From contig DBDD01000031.1 of assembly GCA_002293365.1 (NCBI GenBank), positions 634 through 7,964 of the forward strand: a DNA stretch of 7,331 bases. Direction: 5' to 3'. This DNA comes from Christensenella sp. UBA941 (GTDB lineage Bacteria; Bacillota; Clostridia; Christensenellales; UBA941). Made by a program: the position numbers and the translations under genes. Of the stretch, positions 5,745 to 7,331 are shown piece by piece (the first letter of the stretch is position 1; every line of letters starts with the position of its first letter). The notes below the pieces were generated by a model. It was not told where the DNA came from, ran no database searches, and saw only the letters and a list, made by a program, of their open reading frames with translations.

Positions 5745-5915
5745 ATGAAAAAGTCGAATACGGCAAAGCTGGCGCGCAAGCCAAAGGTTCCCAGCGCGCG
5801 CGAAATGATGAGCGAGGATATCGCGTACGAACTTGGCCTTATGGAACAGTCTGGCAGCGGCATGCTAGATTATCGAACTCGAACGAAATTCGGAGACGGG
5901 AAGGAAGACGAGTGA
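5745..5915 (+). CDS. Small basic-to-acidic protein of 56 residues, possibly SASP-like
   Basis: This short gene encodes a lysine-rich start (MKKSNTAKLARKPKVPSARE), a central stretch MMSEDIAYELGLMEQSGSG and an acidic end (FGDGKEDE). It has a strong ribosome binding site, and its TGA overlaps the GTG of the following methyltransferase gene by four bases, so the two are probably translationally coupled. The segment DIAYELG (25-31) resembles the E-I-A-x-E-F/L-G motif where germination protease cleaves alpha/beta-type small acid-soluble spore proteins, and VPSAR resembles the stretch before it. However, the C-terminal DNA-binding half of that family (a GG-x-M-x-K-R-like region) is missing and Asp replaces the motif Glu. 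The spore-protein link is therefore only a suggestion; I cannot otherwise identify it. Confidence 0.75.
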   Translation: MKKSNTAKLARKPKVPSAREMMSEDIAYELGLMEQSGSGMLDYRTRTKFGDGKEDE

Positions 5916-6661
5916 CCCCATATACCTCTTTGGCGGGCGCTTACGACGCGCTCATGGCGGACGTGGACTACGAAGCGTGGGCGCGGTATGCGCTCTCGCT
6001 TCTTGCGCTTAACGGCATTAAGAAAGGCGCGCGGATACTGGACGCCGCCTGCGGCACGGGCAAGCTCACGCTGCCTCTTGCGAAGGCGGGCTACGCGCTT
6101 ACGGGCGCGGACGTGTCTGCGGACATGTTGCGCTTTGCGAGTGAGAAGGCTCGAAAAGCCGGGCTGAACATACCGTTCATACGCCAGCGCTTGGAGGAGC
6201 TTTCCGTACACCGCCCACAGGACGCGATAGTGAGCGCCTGCGACGGCGTAAACTATCTCGCGTCGGAAGACGAAGTAAGAGCGTTTTTCACGGCGGCGCG
6301 AAACGCTCTCGCGCCTAACGGCGTCCTATTATTCGATATAAGCTCGCGCTATAAGCTCAAGCATGTGCTCAATGGCCGCCAGTTCGGCGACGATTTGGAG
6401 GACGTGGCGTGCCTTTGGCAAAACGTCTATGACGAGCGCTCCCATCTGCTCGAAATCGACCTCACGCTCTTCATAAGGCAAGGCAAAGCGTTCGAGCGCT
6501 TCCGCGAACGGCACATACAGCGCGCGCACACGGCGAGCGAGCTCACGCGCTGGATGCGCGTGTGCGGGCTAGAGCCGCTAGGGGTATACGGGTTTTTGAC
6601 GGCGGAAAAGCCCGGAAGAAAGGCCGAAAGGATACAGTTTGTGGCGAGAAGGCGCACCTAA
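5912..6661 (+). CDS. Class I SAM-dependent methyltransferase, YqeM-like
   Basis: The product (249 residues) is a cytoplasmic Rossmann-fold methyltransferase of the kind found as YqeM in Bacillus; the substrate is unknown. Visible features are the family N-terminus SLAGAYDALMADVDYEAWARY (6-26), motif I ILDAACGTGKLTLPLA (42-57), the acidic motif II loop LTGADVSADML (63-73), CDGVNYL (110-116) and LLFDISSRYKL (139-149). The start is GTG at 5912. The first in-frame ATG (residue 14) would remove the conserved N-terminal stretch, so GTG is preferred. An AAGGA lies just upstream inside the preceding gene, and the GTGA overlap with that gene's stop suggests translational coupling. It ends 29 bases from the converging phosphoesterase gene, with no clear terminator between. 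Confidence 0.9.
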   Translation: MTPYTSLAGAYDALMADVDYEAWARYALSLLALNGIKKGARILDAACGTGKLTLPLAKAGYALTGADVSADMLRFASEKARKAGLNIPFIRQRLEELSVHRPQDAIVSACDGVNYLASEDEVRAFFTAARNALAPNGVLLFDISSRYKLKHVLNGRQFGDDLEDVACLWQNVYDERSHLLEIDLTLFIRQGKAFERFRERHIQRAHTASELTRWMRVCGLEPLGVYGFLTAEKPGRKAERIQFVARRRT

Positions 6662-6690
6662 TAAGATAACGCCCGCGAAAATCGCATACG

Positions 6691-7194
6691 CTACTTCACC
6701 CTCACCACCTCAAAATCCAGCTTCCCATTATCATAAACCAACTTTCCATAGCACGGCCCCTGAACTTGCGAGCGCGGCTGCGTAAGGCTGCCGGGATTCG
6801 CGGCGATGACGCTTCCATCGTTGTAGATATCGGCGACGTGCGTATGCCCGTACAGCGCGAAACACGCGCCCAAGCTCTTCGCCTGCTCAATCAGGCGCTT
6901 TGGGTCGTACCTGACGCCATAGTAATGCCCGTGCGTAATAAGCGCGCGCGTCTCGCCGATTTCGAGCAAAAGCTCGCTCTCGTAGTCGCTCGAGGCGTCG
7001 CAATTGCCGCGCACAAGATATTTGGGCAAGCCGATACCCGCCGCGTCGCGCGCGTGGTCGCCCAGGTGTATAACTGCGGAGGCCCCCAAACGCTCTATGC
7101 AGCCCGGCAGGAACGCATTTCGCCCGTGCGTATCGCTGAAAACGGCAAGGACGAATGGCTCGGAGGATATCTCTTGGCGTACACTATCCGTCAT
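6691..7194 (-). CDS. YfcE/YsnB-type metallophosphoesterase
   Basis: This small calcineurin-fold phosphodiesterase has 167 residues, normal for the family. All metal-binding motifs are present in order: SDTHG (20-24, D21 and H23), GDH (45-47, D46), RGNCD (62-66, N64), THGH (87-90, H88 and H90) and GHTH (116-119, H117 and H119), followed by NPGS (133-136). Relatives hydrolyse model phosphodiesters in a manganese-dependent way; the natural substrate is generally not known. Its ATG overlaps the stop codon of the preceding rdgB gene (ATGA, four bases), which implies translational coupling. In Bacillus subtilis the equivalent genes are ysnA and ysnB in the same order. The roughly 12 residues before the first strand are slightly longer than usual but are set by the overlap. 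Confidence 0.93.
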   Translation of the reverse strand: MTDSVRQEISSEPFVLAVFSDTHGRNAFLPGCIERLGASAVIHLGDHARDAAGIGLPKYLVRGNCDASSDYESELLLEIGETRALITHGHYYGVRYDPKRLIEQAKSLGACFALYGHTHVADIYNDGSVIAANPGSLTQPRSQVQGPCYGKLVYDNGKLDFEVVRVK

Positions 7195-7331
7195 CCGCCC
7201 AGTTTCCCCGCCAAAGCGCGCAGCGCCCGGCCCCTGTGGCTCAAGGCGTTCTTTTCTTCCATGGACAGCTCCGCGAACGTTTTTTGGTATTTTTCGACAA
7301 AGAACAGGGGATCGTACCCGAAGCCGCCTTC
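7191..7331 (-). CDS. rdgB: XTP/dITP diphosphatase RdgB (HAM1), C-terminal part only
   Basis: Only the last 46 codons and the TGA are present; the 5' part lies beyond the right edge of the window. The enzyme hydrolyses non-canonical purine triphosphates such as dITP and XTP to the monophosphate plus pyrophosphate, cleaning the nucleotide pool. The fragment carries the family's C-terminal signatures: EGGFGYDPLFFV (fragment residues 1-12), KTFAELSMEEKNALSHRGRAL (17-37), with the SHR motif that contacts the nucleotide base region. The frame is open to the window edge. The stop overlaps the phosphoesterase start by four bases. The truncation is due to the window, not a mutation. Confidence 0.93.
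   Translation of the reverse strand, partial: EGGFGYDPLFFVEKYQKTFAELSMEEKNALSHRGRALRALAGKLGG

Noticed and set aside
7191..7331. The short rdgB frame as a broken or pseudo gene
   Set aside because: The frame is intact up to the last base of the window and carries normal C-terminal motifs, so the truncation is due to the window edge.

Overview
This window looks like ordinary chromosomal DNA from a Gram-positive member of the Bacillota, most likely class Clostridia. It is moderately GC-rich, and its genes have good AGGAGG-type ribosome binding sites. The main clue is the minus-strand order rpmE, DUF1385 membrane protein, prmC, prfA, an arrangement typical of Clostridia. A YqeM-like methyltransferase and an rdgB-phosphoesterase pair agree with this. 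No phage, transposase, CRISPR, rRNA or tRNA gene is visible.

Positions 1-3333 (minus strand) hold a translation-related cluster. A consensus-like promoter (3305-3333) drives rpmE (ribosomal protein L31). It is followed by a DUF1385 membrane protein, by prmC (the methyltransferase that modifies the GGQ glutamine of release factors) and by prfA (release factor 1, the substrate of PrmC). A perfect palindrome just after prfA (1-22) is probably the end of the transcript. A 70-bp array of degenerate 7-bp units lies between the DUF1385 gene and prmC. It encodes the last residues of the DUF1385 protein and stops four bases from the prmC start codon.

Positions 3334-5609 (plus strand) begin with a 214-bp divergent intergenic region holding a long imperfect hairpin, a second promoter facing right and a short 7-bp repeat tract. 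Two metal-dependent peptidase-type enzymes follow, an M19 dipeptidase and an M20D amidohydrolase. Together they could recycle small peptides and N-acylated amino acids.

Positions 5610-6661 (plus strand) hold a 56-residue protein that is easily missed because of its size. It has a strong ribosome binding site, and its stop codon overlaps the GTG start of a YqeM-like SAM methyltransferase by four bases. It may be a divergent relative of small acid-soluble spore proteins, but this is not certain.

Positions 6662-7331 (minus strand) hold a YfcE/YsnB-type metallophosphoesterase and, overlapping it by four bases, the C-terminal end of RdgB (XTP/dITP diphosphatase), cut by the window edge. No gap between genes exceeds 300 bases. 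I do not see a new defence or mobile system. The most unusual items are the heptamer repeats, the small coupled gene and the palindromic intergenic elements.
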